64,000 nt of DNA from Actinomycetes bacterium. Its GTDB lineage: Bacteria; Actinomycetota; Acidimicrobiia; Acidimicrobiales; RAAP-2. Positions 15,421 to 25,234 of this stretch are shown in pieces; positions within the stretch are counted from its first letter, which is position 1; every line of letters begins with the position of its first letter. Under the pieces are notes generated by a model. The model was not told the DNA's origin. It made no database searches and saw nothing but the letters and a program-made list of their open reading frames with translations. Made by a program: the position numbers and the translations under genes. The DNA is taken from NCBI GenBank assembly GCA_021823525.1, contig JAKANY010000006.1, positions 24,734-88,733 on the forward strand. Direction: 5' to 3'.

Positions 15421-18303
15421 GTGGCGCTTCGCTATCGGTACGGGGCGAGTTTCATCGACGAGGCCTCGGGCGTGCGATTCGAGGGCCACCACCCTCTCGA
15501 GCGACCGGACCTGTGGCGACGGTATCTGGACGATGCGGAGGGCAAGTACCGGAGTTTTGGCTTTGAGAGCACGTTGCGGCGCCGCGATCTCGAGGAGGGC
15601 CGGGGAGTTCCTCTCTTCTTCGTGGGGTTCGCCCCCGACGGCGAAGCTGTCGCGGGCCTGCGCTTCCACGGGCCACTGGAGGATCGCTGGGGAGCAGCGC
15701 TCATGGATGAGCTCTGCACGCTTCCCGAGATCGACGAGATCGGCGAGCTGATCGATCGCGAAGCGCGCATGGGCGTGGTCGAAGCCAAAGGAGGCTGGGC
15801 CCGTGGCGCGTCGGTGCTCGGTGTGCGTATGGTCGCGACGATCTCGCGCATGATGACGCATGCGGCGGTATGGCTCGGAGCCGAGCGGACGATCGCAGCC
15901 GTCTCGGACAAGCTCATCCCCGTCGGCAAGGTCGCCGGTGGCGAAGTGCTGAGTCGCAACTGGGTCGCCTTCCCTGACGAGCGCTATCGCACCTACGCCG
16001 TGACGTGGCAGCGTGGCCGCAGCTACGACCTGGCAGACGAGGAGAATCGGCGCGCGCTACGTCGCGAAGCCGAGCAGCTGGCCCGCGGTCCACGCCAAAC
16101 GGGGCCAGCGTCGCTCGATGCCGCGTCCCCACGCACGCAGTCCTTCCGGCCGCTCGTCCTCGACGTGGCGTCACGCAGTGATCGCGAGGTACTGCGAATC
16201 CTGCGCGAAGATCCCGCCCTCCAGACCGTCGATCGCCTGGCCGAGCAGCAGTCGCAGGCTGCCCAGCTCAAGCCCGCGCCTTCACGCCAGCTTCTCGAGG
16301 AGCCTGCGCGCTGGGTGTACTACCCGTGGCGCCGGGCCATCGTGCGGCTGCTCGGCCCGCGGTCCTTCAGTCGGGTGCGCTTGGACCGCAACCGCCCCAA
16401 GCTCACCGCCGAAGAGCAGCACCACCTCCGCGGGCTGCGCGTTGGGATCATCGGGGCGAGCGCCGGGCACTCGGTGGCGCACGTCATCGCGATGGAGGGC
16501 CTGGCCGGAGAGCTGCGCCTGGCCGATTTTGACACCGTGGCTCTGACCAACCTCAATCGCCTGCCGGTGAGTGTCCTCGATCTCGGGCTGAACAAGGCCG
16601 TCGTGGCTGCGCGACGCATCGCCGAGATCGATCCCTACGTATCGATGATGGTGGTCACCGAGGGTCTGACACGCGAGAACCTCGAACATTTCCTCGATGG
16701 CCTCGATGTCGTGATCGAAGAGTGCGACTCCCTTGACATGAAGTACCTGGTTCGCGAGGCCGCACGGATTCGATGCATCCCGGTCCTCATGGAGACCAGC
16801 GACCGGGGAGTCCTCGACGTCGAGCGGTTCGACCTCGAGCCCGACCGACCCCTCTTCCATGGCCTCCTCGGAGACGTCACGGCCGAGCGGTTGGCGGGGC
16901 TGACGCTCTTTGAGAAGGGGTCGTATCTCCTGCGCTTGCTCGGCACGGCGGAGGTCTCGGCGCGCGGCGCGGTCACCTTCTTCGAGTTGGGGACGACGAT
17001 CACAGGCTGGCCGCAGCTGGCGAGCGAGGTCACTCTCGGTGCCGCGTCGGTCGCCGCGGCGCTGCGCCGCCTCGCTCTCGGCGCCGACCTGTCTTCGGGT
17101 CGCCTGCGCATCGACCTCGACGAGGTGCTCGGTGGCGTCGAGCCCGTCGACGTGAGCGTCGATTCGGATATCGACTTGGAAGCTCCCCCGCCCGAGGATC
17201 CCGTCCCCGAGGAAGCCGACGATGTCACGGCCATCGTCGATGCCGCTCGGCGTGCGCCTTCGGGGGGCAACGTGCAGCCTTGGCGTTTCGAGGCCGACGA
17301 TGAGGAGATCCGCTTCTTCCTCGTCCCGGACCACGAGGCCGCAATGGACGTCGCGCACCGTGGCAGCTACGTTGCGCTGGGTGCGTCGGTCTTCAACGCG
17401 CGCAGCGCCGCCGCAGCGCGCCGCCGTCTCGGCGAGGTCCAACTGTTCCCGCAAGGCGTCGCCGCTTCCCACGTGGCGACCCTGCACCTGGGGTCGAGCA
17501 CCGACGCGCAACTGGCCGCACTCTATCCGGCGGTGCCCACGCGCCTAACCAACCGCCAGCCGGGCGACCCCGATGCTGTGCTCGAGGAGTCAACGGTCAC
17601 GGCGCTTGAGCGCGCGGTCAGCTCCGAGGGCGCGCGCCTTCGCCTCCTGCGCGACCACGCCGAGCTCGCCGAGGCCGGAGACGTGATCGGACGCTGTGAC
17701 CGGCTCCGATTCCTCATCCCGCAGGTGCACGCTCAGATGCTCGGGGAGCTTCGCCTACCCGGACGCGACCCCCTCGACGAGGGTCTCGACGTGCGCACAC
17801 TGGAGATGGATCCCACCTCGGTCGCTGCCCTCGGCCTGTTGGAGCGTTCTGATGTGATGGCACATCTCGCTGAGTGGCGCGCTGGTCGGATGCTCGGATT
17901 GCGTACGCAGTTGATGGTGACGACATCCTCGGCACTGGCGGCAGTGACCGTCCCGCGGGTAGAGCCGACGTGGTACGTGCGTGCGGGGGCCGCGATGGAG
18001 CGATTCTGGCTGACGGCGACGTTGGCGGGTCTCGCCGTGCAGCCGGTCGTGCCGGTCTTCCTCTACGCGACGAATGACTTCGAGCGTCGCGAGTTGGGCG
18101 GCGAGCGCTACCTCGACGAGATGCACGACCTCGCCACACGATTCGACAGCCTGTTCGATCTCGACCCCGGTGAGGCCATTGCCATGGTCGTTCGCGTCGC
18201 CGTCGCGCCACCCGCGAGCGCGCACAGCATTCGACGTCGACTTGATGACGTATGGGTCCGCACAACGGCCTCAAGCAATGATGAGGCAGTTGTCGAAATG
18301 TAG
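15421..18303 (+). CDS. Rv1355c/MoeY-like protein: acyltransferase-like, ThiF/E1-like and nitroreductase-like domains
   Basis: A 960-residue three-part protein. Residues 1-210 look like an N-acyltransferase (GNAT/FeeM-like) fold with MDELCTLPEIDEIGELIDREARMG-type sequence; residues about 335-530 are a ThiF/E1-like Rossmann domain (GLRVGIIGASAGHSVA, adenylate-binding, then DFDTVALTNLNR); residues about 600-960 are a nitroreductase-type flavin domain (RAPSGGNVQPWRF). This is the architecture annotated as Rv1355c (MoeY) in mycobacteria. No CxxC zinc pairs or catalytic Cys are clear in the E1 part. The GTG start is fixed by AGGAGG five bases upstream; an in-frame extension to 15268 lacks an SD. 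The c-di-GMP gene follows, as Rv1354c does in M. tuberculosis. The reaction is unknown. Confidence 0.82.
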   Translation: MALRYRYGASFIDEASGVRFEGHHPLERPDLWRRYLDDAEGKYRSFGFESTLRRRDLEEGRGVPLFFVGFAPDGEAVAGLRFHGPLEDRWGAALMDELCTLPEIDEIGELIDREARMGVVEAKGGWARGASVLGVRMVATISRMMTHAAVWLGAERTIAAVSDKLIPVGKVAGGEVLSRNWVAFPDERYRTYAVTWQRGRSYDLADEENRRALRREAEQLARGPRQTGPASLDAASPRTQSFRPLVLDVASRSDREVLRILREDPALQTVDRLAEQQSQAAQLKPAPSRQLLEEPARWVYYPWRRAIVRLLGPRSFSRVRLDRNRPKLTAEEQHHLRGLRVGIIGASAGHSVAHVIAMEGLAGELRLADFDTVALTNLNRLPVSVLDLGLNKAVVAARRIAEIDPYVSMMVVTEGLTRENLEHFLDGLDVVIEECDSLDMKYLVREAARIRCIPVLMETSDRGVLDVERFDLEPDRPLFHGLLGDVTAERLAGLTLFEKGSYLLRLLGTAEVSARGAVTFFELGTTITGWPQLASEVTLGAASVAAALRRLALGADLSSGRLRIDLDEVLGGVEPVDVSVDSDIDLEAPPPEDPVPEEADDVTAIVDAARRAPSGGNVQPWRFEADDEEIRFFLVPDHEAAMDVAHRGSYVALGASVFNARSAAAARRRLGEVQLFPQGVAASHVATLHLGSSTDAQLAALYPAVPTRLTNRQPGDPDAVLEESTVTALERAVSSEGARLRLLRDHAELAEAGDVIGRCDRLRFLIPQVHAQMLGELRLPGRDPLDEGLDVRTLEMDPTSVAALGLLERSDVMAHLAEWRAGRMLGLRTQLMVTTSSALAAVTVPRVEPTWYVRAGAAMERFWLTATLAGLAVQPVVPVFLYATNDFERRELGGERYLDEMHDLATRFDSLFDLDPGEAIAMVVRVAVAPPASAHSIRRRLDDVWVRTTASSNDEAVVEM

Positions 18304-18315
18304 AGAAACGACATC

Positions 18316-18345
18316 TTGCCGGGTTTTGCGTTCTCGCCCTACGAT
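18316..18345 (+). promoter_or_regulatory. Candidate promoter for the GGDEF-EAL gene
   Basis: TTGCCG (18316-18321) and TACGAT (18340-18345) are spaced by 18 bases, 47 bases before the ATG at 18393, in the short spacer after the Rv1355c-like gene. Each hexamer matches four of six sigma-70 consensus bases. Confidence 0.35.
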
Positions 18346-18392
18346 GGCGGGGCAGATCAACGACTGAAGGTCGACACGAAAGGCGCAGCCTG

Positions 18393-20681
18393 ATGGGCGA
18401 AACCCCCGAGTCGTACGTCGAGCGGGCGCGCGGTGAGATGCGACTCGTCGCGGACTCTCTCGTCCACGTCGTCGCCGGTACACAGATTGTTGCCGTCGTG
18501 GGGAAGACGCCTGGCGATGTGAAGTCTCTCGATCCCTTCGTGACGCCCGCAGCCGAGCCCGCGTTCGTCGCACTCACGGAGAAGGTGCGCGCGGCCCTCC
18601 AGTCGCGTCGCACGATGACCACAGCCACGGCCACGGTGCACGGTGTCGAGTGGGGAGCGCTCGTCGCTCAAATTTGCGACGAGCGTGACGAGCTAGTCGG
18701 CGCCCTGATTGTGGGGCGCCAGGGACGAACGTGGTCCAAGCGCGAACGTTCAGTTGTCCAGGCGTTCGCCGGGCTCTTCAGCCACATCACAACCCTCAAC
18801 CAGCGCGAGTCCTCCCTCATGCACCAGCAGAGGCTTGACGAGCTGGTCGCGCGCGTGGCCGAGCGCCTGATGTCCGCAACGTCAGCCACCCGCCAGGTGG
18901 ACCTCCAGTGGACCATCCGGGAGCTGGGTGAGTTCCTCGACAGCGACGTCGCCCTGATGCGGCGCAACGACCTGGTGCGCGGCCTCAGCATCATGGTGGC
19001 CGAGTGGCCCTTGCGTGAGGACGTTCCCGACCCTGACCCGCTCGGCGAGGTCCCCTTCGACGCCGATCCGATCTTCGCGGCGACGCGGGACCTCAAGCGT
19101 CCGTACCTGACTGGACAGGCGGATGACGTCGATGACGAGTACAAGCAGCACATCAACGTCACGACCGGGGCGACGCCGGCCGCGGGTGCGGCCGTCCCGC
19201 TGCTCGTTGGCGACACCACCTGGGGCGTGATCGGCTTCATCCACTTCAACCGCCACAACTGGATCCCCGCGGAGATCAACGCGCTCCAGGCCGTGGCCTC
19301 GCTCCTCGTCCAGATGCAGTCGCGCATCGATGCCGAGGAGCGCATCATCTACAACGCGAACCACGACGAGTTGACAGGACTCGCTAATCGCCGAGCACTG
19401 CTCGACGAACTACGCTCGCGTGCCGCGGCCAGGCGCGACACCGCGGTCATGGTTATCGACCTCGATCGCTTCAAGGTGATGAACGACTTCCTCGGCCACG
19501 CGAACGGCGATCGCCTGCTCGTGGTGATGGCCGACCGGCTTCGCACGTCGGTGCGCACGGGCGACTTCGTCGCGCGTCTTGGCGGTGACGAGTTCGTCTT
19601 CCTGGTGGATCGGGCGCGCACCGAGATGGAGGCCATGGCCAGCGCCTACCGGATGCTCGAGGTGATCGCCCAGCCCGTCGAAATCGCTGGTCAAGCCATG
19701 AACCACACCGCGAGCATTGGCATTGCGATGGCCCAGCCCTCCGTCGCGCCGACAGAGCTGCTCAGCCGCGCGGACCTCGCGATGTACCACGCCAAGTCGC
19801 GGGGTCGCAACCGGGCGGTGGTTTTCGACCGAGAGCTGCGGGCTCGGGTGGATGAGCGCTCCGAGATGGAGATCCAGTTACGTGAGGCCATAGACGGCGG
19901 AGGCCTGCGTCTGCACTTCCAGCCCGAGATCGACCTCCAGAGCGGAAGGCTGCTCGCTGTTGAGTCCCTGGTTCGCTGGCAGCACCCGACGAGGGGCCTG
20001 CTCGCGGCGTCCGAGTTCATCACCGTGGCCGAGGAGACGGGACTGGTGACCAGTCTGGGCCGCTGGGTGTTCGCTGAAGCATGCCGGCAGCTCGGCGCCT
20101 GGCAGCGCGAGTACCCGCAGCTCGACTTCAAGGTGCGCGTCAACATGTCCCCGGCCGACTTTAGGCTCGGCGACTTGGTGTCCTTCGTGGAGAGCACGCT
20201 CCGTCGCTACGACGTGCCCGGCTCGCGGGTGTGCATCGAGCTCACCGAGTACGCAGTCGTCGACGACCCAGAGCAGACTGCGCGTACGCTTCGCGGCTTC
20301 CGCGAGCTGGGCGTGGAGATCGCCCTCGACGACTTCGGGACCGGATTCGCCTCCATGTCCGAGCTCAAGCACCTGCCCGTCGACCTGCTCAAGCTGGACA
20401 TGAGTTTCGTGCGCGGGATCGCGCACGACCCCTTCGACCGAGCCATCGTTGATGCGATCATTCGCCTAGGGCGAGCCCTGGGCAAGGAGATCATCGCCGA
20501 GGGTGTCGAGTCGCCCGTGATTGTTGACAGCCTGTTGGAGATGGGTTGCCACCGTGGTCAAGGTTTCCTGATATCGATGCCCGTTGCCTCGAGCGATCTG
20601 CGGGAGCTGCTCAGCGTGGGAGCAGCTCCCGGGATCGCTGTGCCGACTTCGTCGGCTCGCCGGGATGAGCTCGAATGGTGA
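18393..20681 (+). CDS. GAF-GGDEF-EAL bifunctional c-di-GMP enzyme (Rv1354c-like)
   Basis: A 762-residue cytoplasmic protein: a GAF region (about 150-310), GGDEF cyclase domain (about 325-485) and EAL phosphodiesterase domain (about 500-745). The cyclase site is intact (GGDEF 397-401) and the inhibitory I-site RTGD lies at 388-391. The EAL core has AVESLVRW (ESL in place of EAL), ELTEYAV, LDDFGTGFASM, LKLDMSF and IAEGVE, so it should be active. The GAF domain before GGDEF-EAL matches M. tuberculosis Rv1354c, and the gene beside it matches Rv1355c. The next gene overlaps its stop by seven bases. Confidence 0.93.
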   Translation: MGETPESYVERARGEMRLVADSLVHVVAGTQIVAVVGKTPGDVKSLDPFVTPAAEPAFVALTEKVRAALQSRRTMTTATATVHGVEWGALVAQICDERDELVGALIVGRQGRTWSKRERSVVQAFAGLFSHITTLNQRESSLMHQQRLDELVARVAERLMSATSATRQVDLQWTIRELGEFLDSDVALMRRNDLVRGLSIMVAEWPLREDVPDPDPLGEVPFDADPIFAATRDLKRPYLTGQADDVDDEYKQHINVTTGATPAAGAAVPLLVGDTTWGVIGFIHFNRHNWIPAEINALQAVASLLVQMQSRIDAEERIIYNANHDELTGLANRRALLDELRSRAAARRDTAVMVIDLDRFKVMNDFLGHANGDRLLVVMADRLRTSVRTGDFVARLGGDEFVFLVDRARTEMEAMASAYRMLEVIAQPVEIAGQAMNHTASIGIAMAQPSVAPTELLSRADLAMYHAKSRGRNRAVVFDRELRARVDERSEMEIQLREAIDGGGLRLHFQPEIDLQSGRLLAVESLVRWQHPTRGLLAASEFITVAEETGLVTSLGRWVFAEACRQLGAWQREYPQLDFKVRVNMSPADFRLGDLVSFVESTLRRYDVPGSRVCIELTEYAVVDDPEQTARTLRGFRELGVEIALDDFGTGFASMSELKHLPVDLLKLDMSFVRGIAHDPFDRAIVDAIIRLGRALGKEIIAEGVESPVIVDSLLEMGCHRGQGFLISMPVASSDLRELLSVGAAPGIAVPTSSARRDELEW

Positions 20682-21487
20682 GCCTCCATGGTGAGCTCAG
20701 CGCGTCGAGTATCGACGAAAGGGGCCCGTGGCTCTTCGAGACCATGGTGGCCGAGCTCGTCGACGGCGAGCTCGGCATCGGTTTCATCTACAGCCTGCTG
20801 ACACGCATGGCTGAGCGCTACGGGCTTGACGACGCCGTCGTGGTCCTGCGTCACGAGTCCTTCGGGACTCAGAGTTTTCGCCTGGGAGGGCGTCCCGTAA
20901 CATCGCGGGTCGTGGCGCGCCTCAATGCGGGCCCGGGTGTGTGGTGCGAGCCCGATGTGGTGCCCGCCAACGAGTGCGATGCGGTGCGGACAGCCTCCCA
21001 GCTGGCCTTGACGCTGCACCTGGCACGCTTCAACGCCGGGCACGATGCGCTAACGGGTGTTGACAATCGCCGGACCTTCGACCACGCTCTCGAAGTGGCC
21101 GCCGCCCGCAGCGCGCGCTACGGGTGGGCCTTCACGCTGATGATGATTGACCTCGATGAATTCAAGGCGCTCAACGACCGCGCGGGCCACGCGTACGGTG
21201 ACCACTTGCTGCGACAGTTCGCCTTCGCGCTGCGGCGCAGCGTGCGCAACGGCGATACGGCCGCGCGGCTGGGCGGCGACGAGTTTGGGGTGATCCTCGC
21301 AAGCGCCGAGGGCGCCGAGGCCAGCGGTTTCCTTGACCGCCTCCGGGCGCAGGTCAAAGCATCAACCGACGAGCTTGACTTCACAGCCGGATGGGCCAGT
21401 TCGCCGAACGACTCAGCCGATCCAGAGGAGCTCTACCGGATCGCCGACACCCGGCTCTATGAGAGGAAGGGGGAGACGCCAGCATGA
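20675..21487 (+). CDS. Diguanylate cyclase (GGDEF) with N-terminal sensor-like domain
   Basis: A 270-residue protein. Residues 1-115 form a compact GAF-like sensor without a recognised ligand motif; residues about 120-265 are a GGDEF domain with MIDLDEFKALND (metal Asp), GGDEF at 200-204 and the I-site RNGD at 191-194, so it should make c-di-GMP under product inhibition. It overlaps both neighbours (seven and four bases), which indicates one operon with the GGDEF-EAL gene and the unknown gene after it. Confidence 0.9.
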   Translation: MVSLHGELSASSIDERGPWLFETMVAELVDGELGIGFIYSLLTRMAERYGLDDAVVVLRHESFGTQSFRLGGRPVTSRVVARLNAGPGVWCEPDVVPANECDAVRTASQLALTLHLARFNAGHDALTGVDNRRTFDHALEVAAARSARYGWAFTLMMIDLDEFKALNDRAGHAYGDHLLRQFAFALRRSVRNGDTAARLGGDEFGVILASAEGAEASGFLDRLRAQVKASTDELDFTAGWASSPNDSADPEELYRIADTRLYERKGETPA

Positions 21488-22071
21488 CCGCACGCATCGA
21501 CGAGGACTTCGAACTCGAGTTGCGTAGTTTGCCCGGCGTGCTCAACGTCGCCATCGAGCACGATGAGGGTTCCCACGGACGCGTGACTTTGCTCGTTGTG
21601 GGCCCCCAGCCCGAGAAGACCACCCAAGCCGCCGCACAGGTCGCGAGCCTCTACTACCCCGACATCTCCATCGCGATCGAGCAGGTGGCGGAGTCCTCGC
21701 CCGTCGTGATGGGCGAGACGCGCATCATGCTCGTGCGTGCCGTGTACGACGTCGCCGTGGGAGCGTGCGAAGTCGAGCTCTCCCATCGCGGACGTGTTGG
21801 TGTCGGGCGATCGGTGAGTGGACCGCTCATTGGTGGGGCCGAGGCGACGCTCCTCGCGCTGCGCGACCTTGGCTACGAGGTGCCATTCCTCCTTGCGGGT
21901 GCGACCACCGTGCCCGCGCAGCGCGCTTGGCCGGTACTCGTCACGGTGCGTTCGACGGCTGACGGCCAAGAGCGATTCGGCGTGGCCCTCGCTGGCGAGG
22001 ACGTCGTCGCTGCGGCGCGAGCTGCGCTCGACGCCCTCAACCGTTACCCGATGGCGTTTCGTCGCACCTAG
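21484..22071 (+). CDS. Hypothetical protein of two alpha/beta halves
   Basis: A 195-residue protein not recognised with confidence. The first half (LPGVLNVAIE...VTLLVVG...AAAQVASLYYPDISIAIEQ) looks like a small ferredoxin-like beta-alpha-beta unit. The second half (VYDVAVGACEVELSHRGRVGVG...GGAEATLLALRDLGYEV) faintly resembles a LeuA-type regulatory dimer domain. No catalytic motif, signal peptide or membrane segment is seen. The ATGA overlap with the diguanylate cyclase argues for a linked role, perhaps ligand sensing, but that is a guess. Confidence 0.6.
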   Translation: MTARIDEDFELELRSLPGVLNVAIEHDEGSHGRVTLLVVGPQPEKTTQAAAQVASLYYPDISIAIEQVAESSPVVMGETRIMLVRAVYDVAVGACEVELSHRGRVGVGRSVSGPLIGGAEATLLALRDLGYEVPFLLAGATTVPAQRAWPVLVTVRSTADGQERFGVALAGEDVVAAARAALDALNRYPMAFRRT

Positions 22072-22074
22072 GTT

Positions 22075-23613
22075 ATGAGCGACGTGGGCACTTCGGTGTC
22101 GCCGGACGAGGTCCAGCGCATGACGCCGCTTGGCCCTGCGCTGGTCCTGGCTGGGGTCCTGGGTGCCATCGCTCTCTACGTGCTCGCAATCCGCGTTCTG
22201 GGGGGTGTCGCAGAGGGCGATGCCGCAGTTTCGATCTACTCCACGTGGGCGATCGCCCACGGTCACCTTGCGTGTGCGTATCCACCACCGCGTTTCCACG
22301 GCCTCGGTTTGCCACGCATCGCCCAGCCCTACACGAGCGTCACGCCTTTCTACCCGGTCGTCTCCGCAGCCCTCGTCGCAATCTTTCGCATCGGGCACGC
22401 GGTTCCTTTCCCCAGTGCCGCCACGCTCGGACCGAATTGCGTCCACGCGTATCAGGCGATCTTCGCGTGGTCGGTGCGCGCGAGCGACGCGCTGACGACA
22501 ATGCAGATCGGCTACGTGAGTGCCGCGTTAGCACTCGTTGCCGTCGTCCTGGTCTGGCGCGCTACGGGTCGTGCGATGACGCGACGAGGTCTCGGCGCAC
22601 TCGCGCTTACGAGTCTGAGTGCTCCGGTTATCGGCTGCCTGCTGGAGTTCTACCATCCCCAGGACTTGCTGGCCCTCGCCCTGACGCTTGGTGGCCTGGC
22701 GGCGGCCATGCGAAAACGGTGGGGTTGGGCAGGCGTCGCGTTGGGTCTCGCCGTCACAACGAATCAGTACGCGCTGCTGGTAGCGGTTCCGTTTCTCGTC
22801 GTCGCACCGCGCGCGCGATGGTGGCGCTACGCGATTGGTCTCGCTGCTGCGGTCACCGTCGTCGACCTGCCATTCCTCGTCGCGACCGGTGGGCGGGCTT
22901 TTCGAGCCATCGTGATCGGCTCGGGCTTCACCCGCTCCTACGGGGGCACCGTCGTCTGGGAGACACGCCTCCAGGGCGCGCCGCTCTTCGTGCTGGCGCG
23001 CGTGGCGCCCATTGTCGTGGCCGTGGCCCTGGCGTGGGTCGTCAGGAGGCGATTGGGCGAGCGAATCTACGAACCGACAACGTTGAGCTCGCTCGTCGGC
23101 GTGCTGCTGGCGCTGCGCTTGGTGTTCGAGGTGAACCTCTGGGGCTACTACTTCGCGGCGTTGGCGGTCGCCATGCTCGTCGTGGAGGCGCAGCGCGCGC
23201 GTTGGCGTCCGGCCGTCACGTTCTGGTGGCTCACGATCTGGTTGGCCTACGACCCGCTTCCCGCCGGATTCCAGACGAACTCGACGATCCTTGACATCCA
23301 CTTGCGGGTCTGGGGACCGACGGTGGTTGTGGCGGTCGCGACGCTCGTCGTGCTAGTCGCCACACTTCAACGTCGGCTCTCGTGGTGGTGGTGGCTGTGG
23401 GTCGTCGGGGCGAGCATCGCCTTCGTGCGCCTGCCCATGGTCGACGCGCTCGCGCACCGCGCGTGGCCCACCTGGCTGTGGCAGCTGATCCTCGTTCCCT
23501 CGGGACTGGCGCTCGTTGGGACGCCTTTGTGGCGATCGTTGGGGATAGGTCTTGACCAGAGGCGGCAGGCGGCAGAAGTTCTCGTCGATGACCCGAATGT
23601 GGTTTACGAATAG
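22075..23613 (+). CDS. Polytopic GT-C-like membrane protein (paralogue 1)
   Basis: A 512-residue protein with about ten to twelve hydrophobic segments. An acidic residue pair near the first outside loop (GDAAVSIYSTWAI) and the aromatic AHGHLACAYPP fit the DUF2029/GT-C glycosyltransferase style, where an Asp in the first loop takes part in catalysis. It shares many blocks with the gene at 42 kb: CAYPP, (Y/S)HPQDL, GSGF-x5-GGTVVWE and RLVFE-x-NLWGYY. A lipid-linked sugar or mannosyl transfer is plausible but unproven. It begins four bases after the unknown gene's stop, so it may end the c-di-GMP operon. Confidence 0.7.
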   Translation: MSDVGTSVSPDEVQRMTPLGPALVLAGVLGAIALYVLAIRVLGGVAEGDAAVSIYSTWAIAHGHLACAYPPPRFHGLGLPRIAQPYTSVTPFYPVVSAALVAIFRIGHAVPFPSAATLGPNCVHAYQAIFAWSVRASDALTTMQIGYVSAALALVAVVLVWRATGRAMTRRGLGALALTSLSAPVIGCLLEFYHPQDLLALALTLGGLAAAMRKRWGWAGVALGLAVTTNQYALLVAVPFLVVAPRARWWRYAIGLAAAVTVVDLPFLVATGGRAFRAIVIGSGFTRSYGGTVVWETRLQGAPLFVLARVAPIVVAVALAWVVRRRLGERIYEPTTLSSLVGVLLALRLVFEVNLWGYYFAALAVAMLVVEAQRARWRPAVTFWWLTIWLAYDPLPAGFQTNSTILDIHLRVWGPTVVVAVATLVVLVATLQRRLSWWWWLWVVGASIAFVRLPMVDALAHRAWPTWLWQLILVPSGLALVGTPLWRSLGIGLDQRRQAAEVLVDDPNVVYE

Positions 23614-23627
23614 CATTCAGAGTTCTG

Positions 23628-23633
23628 TAGGCT
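23628..23633 (+). promoter_or_regulatory. -10-like TAGGCT box
   Basis: TAGGCT sits 21 bases before the GTG start of the first HD-GYP gene, in an AT-richer spacer. Similar TAnnnT boxes precede several other genes in this window. No convincing -35 element was found. Confidence 0.3.
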
Positions 23634-23654
23634 GACGCCAACAGGGGGTTCGGA

Positions 23655-25178
23655 GTGCGATCAGATGGGCACATGACGCTCCAGGAGGCGCTCGCGGCGA
23701 GCCAGTTCCTGGAGTCGACGGCGACGGCGTTCATGTTTCGTGACGTTCAAGGACATGTCGTGGACGTCAACGATCGCGCAGAGCGAGTCTTCGCGTGCAC
23801 ACGCGAGGACCTGCTGAGTGACGACCCAACAAGGCTCACGTGGGACCCGGTTCACGCAGATGGCACACCCTACGGCCGAGACGAGTTGCCGTTCTCGGTC
23901 GCGATGGCGACGGGTGACCCCGTCTACGCGCTGATCCAGGGCCTGCTAACCCCGACGGGGGAACGTCGGTGGTTCACGGTCAATGCGTATCCGGTCTGGC
24001 GCGCGGACCAGTGCGAGGGGGTTCTGCTCGCGTACCTGGACGCGAGCGAACGCATCCGGCGCAGCCAGCTCGTCGACGTCATGCTCGCAGTGACCCAGCT
24101 CCCCGCGCGGCCGATGGGAGAAGCCGAGACACTCGCTCACCTGTGCCAAGCCCTCGTCGAGGCCGGTCCGTTCGCGCTGGCATGGGTGGGCATCGCTCAC
24201 AATGGCCCTGAGGGACGAGTCGAGATCATCGAGGCTGCGGGCCAGACCAGCTACATCAGACCTGACCAGATCTCGTGGTCGGCGAGTCGACCCTTCGGGC
24301 TTGGTCCGGCCGGTATCGCTCTGCGCGGTGGCCATCCCGTCGTCGTGAACGACATGCTGACCTCGCCGATGATGGGGCCTTGGCGCGAACTTGTTGCCGC
24401 GTCTGACCTGCGATCCGCCGTGGTGCTGCCGTTCTTTCCGGGCGGGCGTCGCGCGGCGCTCGCCCTGTACGACCGTCACCCCAATGCTTTTGACGAGCTC
24501 ACCGTCACCGGGCTCGAGCGCATCGTTCGCGAGACCGAGCGTGTCATAGCTCACGGCGAGTCGGTGCAACGCTTGGCAACCGCGCTCGAGGGGACTCTCA
24601 CCGCGCTGTCGCAGGTGACCGAGGCGCGAGATCCGTACACGGCGGGTCACCAGGTTCGCGTCGGTGCTTTGGCGAGCGCTCTCGGTGCGCGGCTCGAGCT
24701 GGATGACGACCTCGTGCGACTGATCGGCCAAGCTGGGGATGTCCATGACGTGGGCAAGATCGCCCTCGCATCCGAGATCCTGATCAAGCCGGGACGTCTC
24801 AGCGACCTCGAGATGCGAATGGTGCGCCGGCACGCGGCCGTCGGCTACGAGATTCTGGCGCAGGCTTCGCTACCTTGGCCCATTCCTGAGGTTGCCCTGC
24901 AGCACCACGAACGACTCGATGGCTCGGGATATCCCGCGGGGCTCGCCGGACCGGAGATCGGGCTGCCCGCGCGCGTGGTCGCCGTTGCGGATGTCATCGA
25001 GGCGATGTCGAGTCATCGCCCGTACCGACCGGTGATCGGCCTCGAGCCCGCACTCGACTTCATCCAGGCGGGAGCGGGGACCCTGTTCGATGCGGAAGTC
25101 GTCGCCGTCGCGCGTGAGGTGCTCACGAGCGGCTTCCACTTCCCTGAGGCAACGACCTCGACGATCGTTTCGATCTAG
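23655..25178 (+). CDS. PAS-GAF-HD-GYP c-di-GMP phosphodiesterase
   Basis: A 507-residue protein. A PAS domain (about 15-130, ATAFMFRDVQGHVVDVND) is followed by a GAF domain (about 140-305, with PAGIALRGGHPVVVNDM) and an HD-GYP domain (about 315-490). The metal site is complete: HD at 364-365 in HDVGKI, HHERLDGSGYP with GYP at 425-427, and VVAVADVIEAM. It should hydrolyse c-di-GMP to pGpG or GMP. The GTG start could instead be the ATG six codons on. The next gene has the same layout. Confidence 0.92.
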   Translation: MRSDGHMTLQEALAASQFLESTATAFMFRDVQGHVVDVNDRAERVFACTREDLLSDDPTRLTWDPVHADGTPYGRDELPFSVAMATGDPVYALIQGLLTPTGERRWFTVNAYPVWRADQCEGVLLAYLDASERIRRSQLVDVMLAVTQLPARPMGEAETLAHLCQALVEAGPFALAWVGIAHNGPEGRVEIIEAAGQTSYIRPDQISWSASRPFGLGPAGIALRGGHPVVVNDMLTSPMMGPWRELVAASDLRSAVVLPFFPGGRRAALALYDRHPNAFDELTVTGLERIVRETERVIAHGESVQRLATALEGTLTALSQVTEARDPYTAGHQVRVGALASALGARLELDDDLVRLIGQAGDVHDVGKIALASEILIKPGRLSDLEMRMVRRHAAVGYEILAQASLPWPIPEVALQHHERLDGSGYPAGLAGPEIGLPARVVAVADVIEAMSSHRPYRPVIGLEPALDFIQAGAGTLFDAEVVAVAREVLTSGFHFPEATTSTIVSI

Positions 25179-25234
25179 ATGACGCGATTCCGGCCCGTGG
25201 CGCACGACCGTCGACGTGGGGTGGCTCGCCTCGC

